44,464 nucleotides of DNA from Xanthoparmelia taractica (lineage: Eukaryota; Ascomycota; Lecanoromycetes; Lecanorales; Parmeliaceae): positions 1-44,464 of the forward strand of contig JANQBS010000294.1 of assembly GCA_033085395.1 (NCBI GenBank), given 5' to 3'. Positions within the stretch are counted from its first letter, which is position 1. Each line of letters opens with the position of its first letter. The notes below the pieces were generated by a model. It had not been told where the DNA came from. It searched no databases and saw nothing but the letters and a program-made list of their open reading frames with translations. Made by a program: the position numbers and the translations under genes. Shown in pieces: positions 22,889-33,875 of the stretch.

Positions 22889-24161
22889 TCGGTGCTTCCA
22901 AGCGTGACCTACTCGATTCTACAAAGCTGGTGAAAGAGATTGCAAACGGTGGCATGTAACGAGCTGATAGATTCTTTTCCCTCCAACCCATCTAAGAGAA
23001 TTCAGAATACTAAGGTCGAAGAGTCCACTCACAGTATAGCTCGCATGAGATGTGCAAAGTGTGAGTACGGAAATCAGAACCAAGTCTGGTCAGATCAACA
23101 GCTGCAGCCTGAACCCTGCACCAACTTGCAACATCCGTGGCGAAGAGGATAACAATAACACGTGGGAAATTACCTCTAGCGTTGTGAGCAGGCTGGATAT
23201 GTAAGTAGAACGTACGGAGTATGCGCTCAGGAGTTTCTACGAAGTACGCTGAGATACTTCATTGAGAGAGACTAAGCGTAACAACATGTTGGTAGGTAGG
23301 GATGGTAGCATTAATACTGTTGTACGTACCTTTAGGCTCCACACCCCCGCAATCTTCGTGTAGGCTTAGCAGGCCCCTTTAATTCCGGGGTACGAGTACT
23401 AAGAAGTTAAGGTACTTTGCGGCATTGTTGTGGGGCCGAGAGCCCGAAACTAAGGGGATTTTTAGGGTTATTACTTTGATCTAGCGGCATTATACTTGAA
23501 ACATCTCAGCCCTGTAAAAAGTGCTTTCAGTTGGAAGTTCTCAATAATGAGTGAGAAAAGGCACGCTCTACAAGGCCAAAGTCTATGATATGATGCATGA
23601 ATCCTGGCCTGTATACTTCAAATCGCAAATATGTCACGCGCTTCGAGCTTCATGTTTCTTATGGTGTGCTACTTTTTCCGTCATGCTGCGCGAGCGCGTT
23701 ACCAACATGCCGATGCGGAAACCACAATTTTGTATTTAGGTAATTATTTAGGGACTGAGCCTCCTTTGACCTTACTGCGGCGGGTTTTGTCAGCTACTCC
23801 GCAGCCGGATCTGAAAATTCTAAGATGGCGCAGAGTCGGATAGACTCATTTAGAAGCCATGCAACCGTTGGGGATACCTGCCAATCAGATTTTCATGGCA
23901 TCAGACGCCAATGCTAGAGATAGTTCATCTGTCATCCTTTAATCAAACAAGCATCCGTTCTATGCATCTGTTATAACTGCTTGGTAGATTTTCAAGGTAG
24001 ATCCTTAACCCGCCAACATGCGACCTCAAGGGTGCCATATCAACGCCTGAGATAGTCCGCCGGTGTCGATTCGTCAGATAGATAAGCCACTGTTTCTTCA
24101 ATAATTTCTTTCTGTCTTATTCTCATTCATACTTGCCTTGTAGTTTCCTATTCCATCTGAT
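22889..24161. other. Divergent intergenic region
   Basis: About 1.27 kb between two divergently read genes for secreted proteins. Scattered short ORFs show no family features. The last 60 bases before 24162 are rich in C and T, usual for fungal leaders. No repeat with clear borders was found. Confidence 0.5.
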
Positions 24162-25526
24162 ATGAAAATCTTTTTCAAAACTTCTCTGCTGTCGTTATCG
24201 GCCTGTTATGTCCTGCGTAGTACCGCCTGGATAATTGATCGATCATGCAACTCCAGTTTGTTGCCAGATATCATTTCGACTTTGTCCGTCTAGCTGAAAC
24301 GTACTTCAGATACAGCTCCAGCCTTGGTCGTCCAAGATGCATTGCAGAGCGCCTTTAGTCAGGCCAACGCCGGTCTTACTGCCATCAAACAAAAGCCGCA
24401 GGACCCAAACTACGCCAGTCTGCAGAAGCTGCTATTTCCAGATGAACCTGGCTGGCCAAGGGTGCAGCGTATGTCCATCATAAGCTCGGAAGACAACCGT
24501 ACAAATCGAGGAGAGCTGACCCCTGCAAAGAGGTGTTGCAAAATGTGGTAGGCCTGAACACTGAAGGAACGGACAGGACAAACCCGAATGAGATAGTATG
24601 TACCAACGCAGCGCAATAATTTGTAATCTACTTACTAGCTTGATCTTTAGATCATATATTGTGACTTGAGCCGCCTCACCACGAACGATGACGGTATACT
24701 ATGGGACCCTGATGTCCAAGGACCCATTGATAACTCGGACGACGGCTTCAAGACCTGCGGATCAACAGACAACTCTCTTGCCAATTTTGTCATTGGCGCG
24801 ACGCTGGCTTATGTCACTGGATCTAGTGCTAATCAGCATGACGACCACGTAATGCAAATACAAATATGCGCATGGTATGCCAAGTTCATGGCCAGATCGC
24901 AATACAAAACCGGTGGGCGCTTCACATTGTACCGTTTGGCATCCAAACTTGGAACATGGGCTGCGACAGTACTTCCAAAGACAGGGATCACCGTCATGGA
25001 TTCTCTTTCATTGCTGGATAACACGCTCTTGCATGAGGTAATGAACCCTCGGTTGTGCATGGGAGATGCTAAACTGGCTTAAAGATTACACATACTCGCG
25101 CCGGCGGAGGGACAACTGACATTGGGGGAGCCAACACTGCTTATGGTACTTACGCTGCTTTCTCTTTCCTCTGAAGCTATTGACTCTTTCAGGCTGGAAG
25201 AAGATCTCAGCGAACATGATTGGTGGCTCCAACAATGCTGGTGAGTCTCCTGTGTCGGTCTTTGCGATTGGTCCAATCCTTGCTAACACACATAATACCG
25301 TAGACTCAATTGCATACTTCTGTCTGGGTGAGCCTTGGTCGATTCACGCTGGTATCATGCTGGTTTCCCCATTAACACGGCCTTAGGCTGTACGCTCATC
25401 AATGGAGGCAGCGCGCCCCAACAAGATGGAACGTTGAAGGATTGCCCGATCCCAGCTGGTATCACTGAGCCCGTTTCAAAGCGCCAATTATCATATCCGA
25501 TGAGAGTGATTACGTGGGAAGCATGA
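24162..25526 (+). CDS. Secreted HExxH metallopeptidase-like protein (aspzincin type), 325 aa, eight exons
   Basis: Exons: 24162-24255, 24310-24468, 24531-24595, 24651-25037, 25085-25145, 25193-25240, 25304-25327, 25387-25526. The seven introns are 47-63 nt with GT..AG borders and all keep frame. A signal peptide-like start (MKIFFKTSLLSLSACYVL) precedes the mature protein. The zinc motif HEITH (residues 234-238) is created by joining exons 4 and 5, and GTTD at 244-247 plus YG at 255-256 resemble the aspzincin signature (HExxH, then GTxDxxYG, with Asp as third ligand), though the spacing to YG is longer than usual. Likely an extracellular peptidase or an inactive relative; substrate unknown. 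All parts agree only when the introns are removed, which itself supports the model. Confidence 0.8.
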
Positions 25527-25919
25527 GATGCTTCACAGGTCGTTGTGCGTTTGCGTCCTTCGTGCCTGTTCATAGTTGTACAACCTTTATACATCAAGGA
25601 CTACGATGAAGGGGGACGAATGCGATGGCCCTACCCTTGCAAGCGAAAACTACGGAGGCAAGGGTGTCAAAGATTGAATTCATGTGAAACCAATGGACTA
25701 TGTAGGTTCTAAGTAGGGTTAGTCTTAAGGCTATTGTTCAGGGCCAGAATTTAGGGCTATATTAGGATTCAACCTACAAGATAGGCACAGACCTCTGACT
25801 GCAAAAGCTCCTTACTGCGGCTCCAATGGTTCTAAAATATATGGCTTCAGCCTGCGGCACAGTACATTAGTCTCCCAGCAACGTCTCACCTCAAATCACC
25901 TGAACTATGACAGCATTAC
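25527..25919. other. Short intergenic region
   Basis: 393 bases between two plus-strand genes. No RNA gene, repeat or clear TATA box seen. Confidence 0.5.
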
Positions 25920-27030
25920 ATGCCTCCATTTCTCGCCTGGTTCCCCTTCACAATCGCTCAATCGACCATGGACGACAATCTGGAAGCCCTCCTGTTCCTC
26001 CTCCGCCTCCCTTGTCTCCTCATCTCCCGCATATTCCGCCTTTCCGAGCCTGCACCTCCCAAATCCTCCATCCAGACCCGCGAAGCTGCCCTCAAGCGAA
26101 TAGAGTCAAACGAACCAACTCCACTCCCGAAATTCAGGCCCAGGACCTTAACTCTCACAAACCTGCACCAGAGCGATGAGGACACTGCGTGTTGCTCTAG
26201 CCAAGCTGTGGGGGAGGTGGTGCAGCGATCCATCCCTCCCTTTTTCAAACTCCCACTCGAGGTACGACAGATGATATATACGGAGGTCCTGGGCGGAGAG
26301 ACGCTACACATTGTTCGCAAGCACAAGCGGCTTGGGTTCCTGAGGTGCCGCGCCTTGCGTCCGGACGACTGTCCGACGCGTTCTTGTTTGGGCAGTGTGG
26401 ACGGCGATGGCGTGTGGACGAGGGGTCTTTCAGGGAAAGAGAAGACGGACGGTGGCTTATTGGATTTGCCATTGGTTTCCAGGAGGATGTATGTGGGCGT
26501 TTCCAATTTCCCGCTTGCTTCATTCATCGATCGATTGATCACTTTATCTACCTCTCAAAAGCCCTACGCTAAGAAATGAATATAGCTACACAGAAGCCCT
26601 GCCCTTTGTCTACAAGGCCAACGAATTCCACCTCTCCTCCCTCCTCACGCTCTTCTACCTACAGCGCACAATTGTTCCTCACCGCCTCGCAGCCATCACT
26701 TCACTGGCTCTCTACTGGCGTATCCGCTACCCATTTTACGTTTCCGCGCCGGCGGTCCTGCATCATCCGCCTCCACACGATGAGGCGTCGTGGGAAGAGT
26801 TTTGGCGTATACTGCGGGTGGATATGCATGGATTGAGGATGGTGGCGGTGAGGATTTGGCATGCGGATATGGGACTTGACGGTGAGGGGGAACGGAGGAT
26901 GTTGGCGCCGCTAAAGGCGCTCGCGGTGGAGAGGGGAGTAAAGGTGATGGTTTTGTTGCCATGGAAGGGGGATGAGGAGAGAGAGGTGGCCGAGGGTCTG
27001 ATCGTGAGGAGGGGAGCGACTGGATATTGA
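25920..27030 (+). CDS. DUF7730-like protein, 337 aa
   Basis: Two exons, 25920-26488 and 26586-27030, joined across a 97-nt intron (GTATGT..AATATAG, GCTAAG branch), giving ..PLVSRRIYTEALPFVYKANEF.. The block FFKLPLEVRQMIYTEVLGG (residues 108-126) followed by an LHIV..L..RC segment and R-I-Y-x-E-A is the pattern of the fungal DUF7730 family, an F-box-like N-terminal motif (LPLEVRxxIY) of unknown function. N-terminal 25 residues are hydrophobic around LLFLLRLPCLLISRIF. An internal Met at residue 17 (25968) is an alternative start. Role not known. Confidence 0.8.
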
Positions 27031-27297
27031 AGTGGTCTACACATAGAACGCCTCATATCGTCCAGAAATCAAGTCCCCCACGCCACTACACTGCATAGCA
27101 GATTACAGCCAACGCTCGGCGCATCTATCCCACACCAGCCATCAATGGCACTTGTTCTCCGCTACCGAGCCTCGGGGTGGATCAACGTTGCTCCAGAGAA
27201 GACTTTTCCACGCAATTTGTAGCATTTGATGAATGAAGCAGTTAATCTTAATCCTCACGATAATTATTTGCTATTAGGCTGAGTGTCTCGCCGATAG
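27031..27297. other. Intergenic
   Basis: Presumed 3' region of the DUF7730-like gene; nothing further seen. Confidence 0.4.
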
Positions 27298-27542
27298 TGT
27301 TGGTAACGATTAACCAACTAACTCTATAACTAAGGTAATGGTTAGACTGTTGGTTTTCTACCAGTTGGTGTGGTTCAGATTAAGATTCGGCAGCTCGTAA
27401 TTCATTCGGATTCGATCTATCTAAAGAATAACCAATTCAACTTCTACCTTAGTCAATTCAGTCTAGCTATTTAAATCCAATACTCGGTTCTTTTTGGCCT
27501 CTAAGCCCCAACTACTTCAACCGTTGCCAACACTGCTCGCCG
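27298..27542 (+). repeat. Possible solo LTR
   Basis: The 245-bp segment starts TGTTGG and ends CCAACA, a 6-bp terminal inverted repeat with TG..CA ends, and has an internal CTATTTAAATCC TATA-like site at about 27466-27477. Flanks (GATAG left, CTGCT right) do not show a target duplication, so this remains a suggestion. Confidence 0.35.
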
Positions 27543-28043
27543 GGGTCTTGTGCTTTTAGCGCCTGTAAGTACTTCTAAGAGAGGGATAGGACGAGACCTG
27601 ATCCACGAAGTACGTCAAAATTGCAAAATTAAGAACAGCCCGAAGTCGCACAGAGCTTGGTGCATAGAGTGATATAGTTGAAATGTTTTTCTTCTCGAGA
27701 AGCGAACGAGTCGCATGGGCATAGGATGCAGTTAAGAATCCGTCTTCATCGGAAGATAGGGTTTGATATTGTATCTTGGCTTTTAGATTTAGTGGTGGTA
27801 TGGAAACTCCAATCGTGAAGTGATGGCAAGGATATCTACATGGTCAAGTCCATACTGACTGGGTAAGGACAAGGTTTGTCTACCGAGTATCGAAAAAGTG
27901 GTGAAAGAACATGAGCTGCGAGAGTATAATCATTACAAACCATCGCCAGAACGTTGACGAAAAGACGCACAAGACACGTGGCACTGACAACATACATCTT
28001 CCAACGGTACATTTAACCAATCAATATCACAAAATCCACTCGA
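27543..28043. other. Intergenic
   Basis: Presumed 3' region of the minus-strand phospholipase-like gene. No gene or bounded repeat seen. Confidence 0.4.
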
Positions 28044-31043
28044 CTAGCGGTAGTTAGCAAAGCCAATAGCTTCGCTCGACTCCCCTCTACCCATAAGATT
28101 CTGAGCTCGCCAGCCTAGTCCCGTGCTCAACTGTCCCGCAATCGCCGGAGTCTGCCCCTTGAACTCGAATGCAAATGTTCCCGTGGCGTTGACTGGTGCG
28201 ATCATGCGTACGCCAAGAATGCCGTAGTTGTCGAAGAAGCTCAAGATACCCGCGTCCGTGCTGATGTCATCCGTGGAAGAGTAGGTATATGCAGCTTGTC
28301 TTACATACACTGGATACATGAAGCTGGATGTGAACAGAGAACCTTTGCTGGCAGGAAGTGTGATCTCGCTCGACACCGGCGCAGCAAAGTCACCCCCGGC
28401 GCGGCCCGGGAAGACTATGACTGTGAGAGTGGTGTTGGAATCGCTGGAAGTGTAAGCGACGATGTCAGTGTATCCGTCGCCGTTTACATCGCTCAGAAAC
28501 CAAAGGAGGTACTCGAAGGACTGGTGCGCAGGCCAAGTGATTGGAAATTGCTGGGTTGAGCGTGAAGATGGCAGGCTTAGTTTGCCAGAGGGGTCCTCGC
28601 TCGGTTGGATCACTTCAACACCGATGTGGTTGGGAACGGGGAATGTGTCTCCGTAATAGAGTTGCACAATACTGGCGTTCTGACTGTCAGAGCCCAGGAT
28701 GCCCGTAAGAATGGTCTGTACAGGGAAAGCGGTCGTGGTTGAGAACGTGTTGGTACTGATTTTGCTATAGCCGTTGCTCCAAGAGGTCAAATTCCACATG
28801 GTCTGGTTTTGAGTGGAGTCGAATGCAAGAGTCACCAGCATATCTGACGGGTCGCTCGATTGAATACGGTATGAAAACATATCACTAGGAATATATGAGC
28901 ATCAAGTCACGAAGGTGAGAGCCTTACCCACTTGATAGGTACCGTAGGCCAATCCAAGTCCACTCGAGCTGGTCCGGCGCTGAAGTCTGCCGGAATGGAG
29001 TAAAGCTCAAACTTATTGGCCCCCCCAGGACCGTTCTTCCAATATTTAATCATTGCAATATCCGAACTGTCACGACTATAGGTGCCATGGATTGCATCGA
29101 CCAAGGTCCAGAAGTCATTACCGTCATCGAAATTGTCGTTCCATTTCCGTTCAATCTTGGAAGTGTGCTTCGAGATGCTGACACCAAAATGAGAGGCGCT
29201 AATTGGTCCTATCGCTGGGCTCAACGTAGATTTGACAAGAGAATACACGCCATCACCACGGCTATTACTTCCAATTCGAGCCACGGAAATCCAATTTGCG
29301 TCCCCATGATTTGTAATTGGAATCACAGACTGGCCTTGCATATTCCATATCGGACCAGGCTCGAGCGGGCCGTAGAAATTAATGGCCATGCGAGACTGTG
29401 GAAGTTGCCGAAAATGTACAGTACCAGATGTGGATGTGAACGATTGACTGAAGGGATACATGTTGATATCCTGCGGTGAAGCCTCGATCTGAGATAGCAT
29501 GCCGTTCCATTGGCTGAATTTCATGGACGTGGATAGCGCTGTTACGGCAGAATCATTACGCTCAGACAGATCTTTTCTATATAGGAGAGAGTCCGGAATG
29601 CTTTCGTTCCATTCGAATAGCGGAACAAAATTTGGCGGCTGATTCAGGTCATCAAGTATGGGGATCTTCGTCAATGGTTAATATAGCGCTGACTTCAACC
29701 CGAGAAAGAAGAACAAACTCTTTTCAATGCTTCAAAACTTTCTGTAGGAGGAATGATCCCACTCTTATATGTGTCCCAAATTTCCAAAATACCACTCTGA
29801 GCGGCACTAACCGCTTGCTGGAAGTTTCTGGCTGATTTGCCAGTGAACAATTGTTTATCGCCATATGCCGGCCACGCGTCACCAAGCTGGTTTTGCACCC
29901 ATAGCCCGTTGGCACAATCCTCGTCATGCTGCTTTCGTGCACAGAGATCGGCAGGGTAAAGGTCCATGTCCGGCCGATCAGGCTGTTCTGGCTCGTTCAG
30001 GTAGGTCTTGTGGAGTATACGTCGGGCCTCCCTCATATGGCCTGTCGAAAATAGATCGGTAAGGTAGTGCAGAGCAAAGCCTTCAAGAAAATATGCCTGC
30101 TTCAAATCTAAATAGCTCCCAGATTGGTTGGCTACTTTAGCCTGGCGAAGAGCTGCAATATGCCCAGCTGAATAAGTATGCACGGCATCCTTGAGGTCAC
30201 TTAGCAGCTGCTCCAGCACACACACCTGCAAATACTCACGATACCAAAATGATCCCAATTACACAATGCAATCCATGCGTAGCCAAGATTAGTGCAAATG
30301 CTATATTTTCTGTCGTAATATCCAGATATCGATTTGTACACCTTCCGGATCAGTTCTCCTTCATGCTTGCTTCGCATTACTCCGAAGCTTACCTGCGCCG
30401 GATCCTTCCCTTGTGCAATAGCATCCGTGACTTCTTTTACCTGTGCTACCATAGTTCGGATGATACATTGCAAGTAACCATCCCTGTCTGAACTCAATGA
30501 GTCGGCTATCGTCAAGAATAGCTTTACACTTCGCTCTTCGTCAGAGATCCACGAATCGCTGACCTGTTCGACGCATCCTGTACTGAAAGTCTTCCAATTG
30601 GCGTAAAAATCGCCTGCCAGTGCTACAATATATCCAAGGGATAGTGTGTGTGAGCCAGCTTGGTACTTGAAGTCTGTCCCATTTACATTTCCTTTATCAT
30701 AGTATAGTAAGACCGTGTCGCCAATAGATTTCTGCGTTTCAGTTAACGCATTTATCTTCAATCAGTGCTAGAGTTCCGTACATGCTCTGCAGACTCAAAG
30801 TATGGCTCGATTTGACCTACATGTTCGGCAGAAGAAGATCTGGGATCCACAAAATCTGATACGCCATCAGCTGATAGTATTTTCGGAGGAACGTAGCTCG
30901 ATTTGGATGGAGTTGAACTTACCGGATATTTTGACATTCTCAGCTACTGGCTTTTGCTCGGAAGCTCTGTACGGTAGCACCGCACAAGCCGATTGCACAA
31001 GCAGGCAGCAGTAACGGAGAACAATAAAGATACTGTGCTTCAT
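28044..31043 (-). CDS. Secreted zinc phospholipase C-like protein with C-terminal FG-GAP/VCBS-like region, 915 aa
   Basis: Six exons: 31043-30923, 30870-30782, 30731-30240, 30189-29719, 29665-28932, 28884-28044. The five introns are 47-53 nt and keep frame; total 2748 nt. A signal peptide-like start (MKHSIFIVLRYCCLLVQSACA) is followed by an alpha-helical half with GSHTLSLGY, CNWDHFG and ALHYLTDLFSTGHMR. In the last, H275, D279 and H285 have exactly the H-x3-D-x5-H spacing of the zinc ligands of bacterial zinc phospholipase C (H118/D122/H128 in the Bacillus enzyme). The C-terminal half is beta-rich and contains DVNGDGYTDI (768-777), a calcium-binding FG-GAP/VCBS-type motif. I infer an extracellular enzyme with a propeller-like binding half; substrate and activity are not shown. 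The second intron has alternative donors, so the first 80 residues are least certain. Confidence 0.75.
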
Positions 31044-31881
31044 TCTGAAATTGCACGAAGAAACCTGGCACAGTTGTTTAAAATCTCTGGAAATACATGA
31101 AGGAAAAGGATTGTAGTCGCGTTCTGCTAGGGAAATAATGGTCATAAAACTGCAATGAGAAGATTGATTGCCAGCCCTTATACTTGAAAGATCTGGATGG
31201 CGGCGCAAGATAAGAAAGCAATCTAGAGATATAATGGTAATAATGGCTAGTATCAATATATACGAGGTAAGAGTATAGCATAGAAGAGGTCGTCGTAGCG
31301 TAGGATCAGTAGGCTCAGTCATAGCTCCTCGCTCCAGCTCTATTACAGTCACGCCAGTCAGCCCCATCGCGCACCGCACCGCAACTAATCAATCAGCCCA
31401 TCAGACTAGCTATCTATCAGATCAGATCGATCCTTTTGCAAGGCTATTCGATCATCATAACATATATTGGCCAGATTCCCGCCATCTTAGCAAAACAGCT
31501 CAGTAGTCTTTATTAGACGTCAAATGAGAAGCACGATTCGAACGATTCGCTTATTTACATTAGTTGGCGATTGACTTGGCGGCTCTAGCAATCCAATAAG
31601 CCTCCGCAGTATTTCACTTCGCAGCAGCCTTCTAGTTCTCCGCCTGTTTAGGCCACTATTGCTACTACCTAGGGATGGAGCACGCTGAATGCGGGCTTTG
31701 ACCCGACTTTTCTTAAGACTACGGGCTTGTAGGTACACGCCTTTGGCTCTGGTTTTACCAAGAAATTTAAAGGAGTTTCTATCAATCGATACACGAAAAG
31801 AGATAGCAGGAACTAAAAAGATGTCAGACGCTAGCAGAGTTGTTTTATACTACTTAGACTTCTGGTTTTCAGGTCGCGCGA
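31044..31881. other. Intergenic upstream of the phospholipase-like gene
   Basis: Contains the promoter of the minus-strand gene. Short ORFs (for example 30867-31379 and 31520-31738 on the minus strand) have no recognisable domain and the first overlaps the true start exon. Confidence 0.4.
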
Positions 31882-32017
31882 CCCTAGAAGGGTTCACCCC
31901 CCACCCACCTAGTACTAATCCAGCCCCAGTCTAACCAAATTAGGTTTAGCAGTGCTGGACTAGTACTAGGTGTCCGGGTGAGGGGTTTGTCCGGGTGGGG
32001 GGTGAACCCTTCTAGGG
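31882..32017. repeat. 136-bp inverted-repeat (foldback) element
   Basis: The ends are a perfect 25-bp inverted repeat: 31882-31906 starts CCCTAGAAGGGTTCACC and 31993-32017 is its exact reverse complement. A second, inner pair (ACCTAGTACTAATCCAGC near 31907-31924 against the complement of 31955-31972) has one mismatch. The right arm also has a direct repeat of GTCCGGGTG. No coding capacity; no clear target duplication. Probably a foldback/MITE-type insertion. Confidence 0.75.
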
Positions 32018-32469
32018 CGGCGCTCACCCTAGGCCCAGTCGGGTGCTCTGCTTTTAGGGTAGCCGGCCCACCACATGGTGATGAGTGTGCTCCTTGGAAC
32101 GGGCTCACTCACATAGCGTATGCATGTAGGAACTTTCAGCTAAGGATACGATCCTATCCATACATACACGCCGCCAACAACTCTCCGCAACCCCTCTTCC
32201 TTCCCTGCCGACACCCTCTCCAATTCCTCCGGCATCCCAACAAAATATCCATATGGCCGATATCAATTTTCAATCGAAAGAGTCCGCGGACTGAGTAGCC
32301 GCATTTCTCGTACGTCTTGAAGAAGGTGGTTTGGGGCTATTGGACGCTGCCCACTCACGCACTGGAACATGTCTAATACCCCGCCCTATCACGCCATGCA
32401 TACCTGGCATCTCTACGAAACCTTATAGAAGAGGAGGGAATAATTGGGTCTGGGAGCAAGGCAGCCTGG
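32018..32469. other. Intergenic
   Basis: Between the foldback element and the dioxygenase relic. No gene seen. Confidence 0.4.
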
Positions 32470-33875
32470 CGTTAGCCACTCTGGAATCTAGACATGACTT
32501 TGCTTGACCTCCTAATCCTTGGTTCCAGCGGGAACACCTCATGCTCCGACTTCACAACATCGTGCAGACCACTCCATCGCTCAACCAGTAACTCGGGCTT
32601 GGGCCACACATATTTAGGGTCACGAAGCCATAGCTGTACGAGATTTCGCCTATTCGGGAATCAGCAATTCAACCCTTACCGCTACGTGCGCCTTGGGTGG
32701 CTGGGGGATCGGCCCAAGAGTGGCGCAGGAAGACTCACTGCTAGTCACGGGTGTGGTTGACTCCATCGCGGGCGTGGAAGATACCGAGGTTGTTGACGGG
32801 CTGAGTGTCATGTTGACGATAATCAAGACATACATGAGATTGCTCTGCAAGGTAGTGAAGAGCGTCGAGTCCTTCGGCTCGGGCTTCGGTAATGGGTGGG
32901 ATGCTAGGTGATTGGGGGTTGGAACTGATACCCAGTAAATGTTCATCGGACGTATCAAACCATTATTCTCTCTTCGTTCTCGTACGCGGGCATATCACGA
33001 AGCAGGGGGCGTTTGAGATAGGAGGGCTCGGGGTTGCCGAAGCTTTTGGCCGTGTCAGCAATGCCATGAGAGGCCCCGGATTGACGACAGGGGCGATCGA
33101 TACTGACTTCTAAGCAACCCAGTCTTCAGCCACAGTCGCAATGAGGTCCGGTGGAGTCTGTACAAGCTCGTATACACTCTACAGCTGCTGGTCAGTTTAC
33201 TCTAGCCGCCCTCAGCTGCCACGCTCAATGCGAGGAGAGAGACAATGTCACCTGCATTAGTGTGGAAGACCTGCTTCTCCGCCGTGTAAGCCGGCGCCCG
33301 GATGTGGTCTCTGTCCGCCGTAGTGCTCAATCTTCAATGTGATTGAGGACCACATCCGCTGGCCTGCCCTCGCAATGCTTGCCTTGGCGGCCTCCGACGG
33401 GGGTGATATGCGACGAGATTCCGGCAATTATGATAATGTCTTTTGAACGCCCGTGCCTCCACACGAGCAGGTCGTGAAGCTCTTTGAAACCGTGGCCAAG
33501 ATGGCGCTCTTGGGAAATACAGCGCAAAAGGGGATTGAGCGTCGGTAGGGGAAACGTCTCTTGGCTGATGTAGCCCAATGGCATCTTCAGCGCTGCAAGT
33601 GACCCTGTCAGCTCGGATCGCTGCTCAAAGGAAGCACCGTGGACCGTACCTTAAATGTTTCAAAGAGTTCTTGCTTCGGCCTCCTGCTCCGACAGAGCCT
33701 GCGGAGTACACACAGTCATATTCCCTCGACAGGTCCCAGACGAACGAGGGGACCAACTAAGTCCAATTGGCAATCCGGTCAAGCGTAGCTTTTCATTCTT
33801 CACCCGACGCTGATTTCGCGGGGCATATTTCTCATGGTTCGGAATGTAGCCAATGTCAGGCTGGACAGGTGGTGT
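32470..33875 (-). pseudogene. TauD/TfdA-family 2-oxoglutarate/Fe(II) dioxygenase, decayed
   Basis: Family blocks occur in order on the minus strand but in changing frames: NHEKYAPRNQRRVKNEKL (near 33820), LPLSEQE-like block, MPLGYISQETFPLPTL..LHDLL (33584 down), GISSHITPVGGRQGK and ADVVLNHIED (to 33327), APAYTAEKQVFHTNAGDI, AAEGG-stop-SKLTSS, then in another frame ELVQTPPDLIATVAEDW, IPPITEARAEGLDALHYLAE, NNLGIFHARDG and NLVQLWLRDPKYVW. At least four frame changes and stops (for example TAG after AAEGG) break it. One break near 33600-33655 looks like a real intron (GTACGG..TTGCAG). The iron-binding HxD motif reads HTN, so the Asp ligand is lost too. Intact members oxidise taurine-like or other small substrates. 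Confidence 0.8.

Noticed and set aside
25690..25770. TAGGGTTAG-like sequence as an internal telomere tract
   Set aside because: Only isolated units, not a tandem TTAGGG array.
25958..26542. Minus-strand 194-aa ORF opposite the DUF7730-like gene
   Set aside because: Arg/Ser-rich shadow of the real exon; the plus-strand frame has the family motif and a good splice to exon 2.
28885..28931. GTAAGG donor three bases inside the last intron of the phospholipase-like gene
   Set aside because: It joins to an immediate TGA; the GTGGGT donor at 28931 keeps the frame.
32650..32958. Minus-strand 102-aa ORF as an independent gene
   Set aside because: It is an accidental frame across the TauD/TfdA relic; family blocks there lie in other frames.
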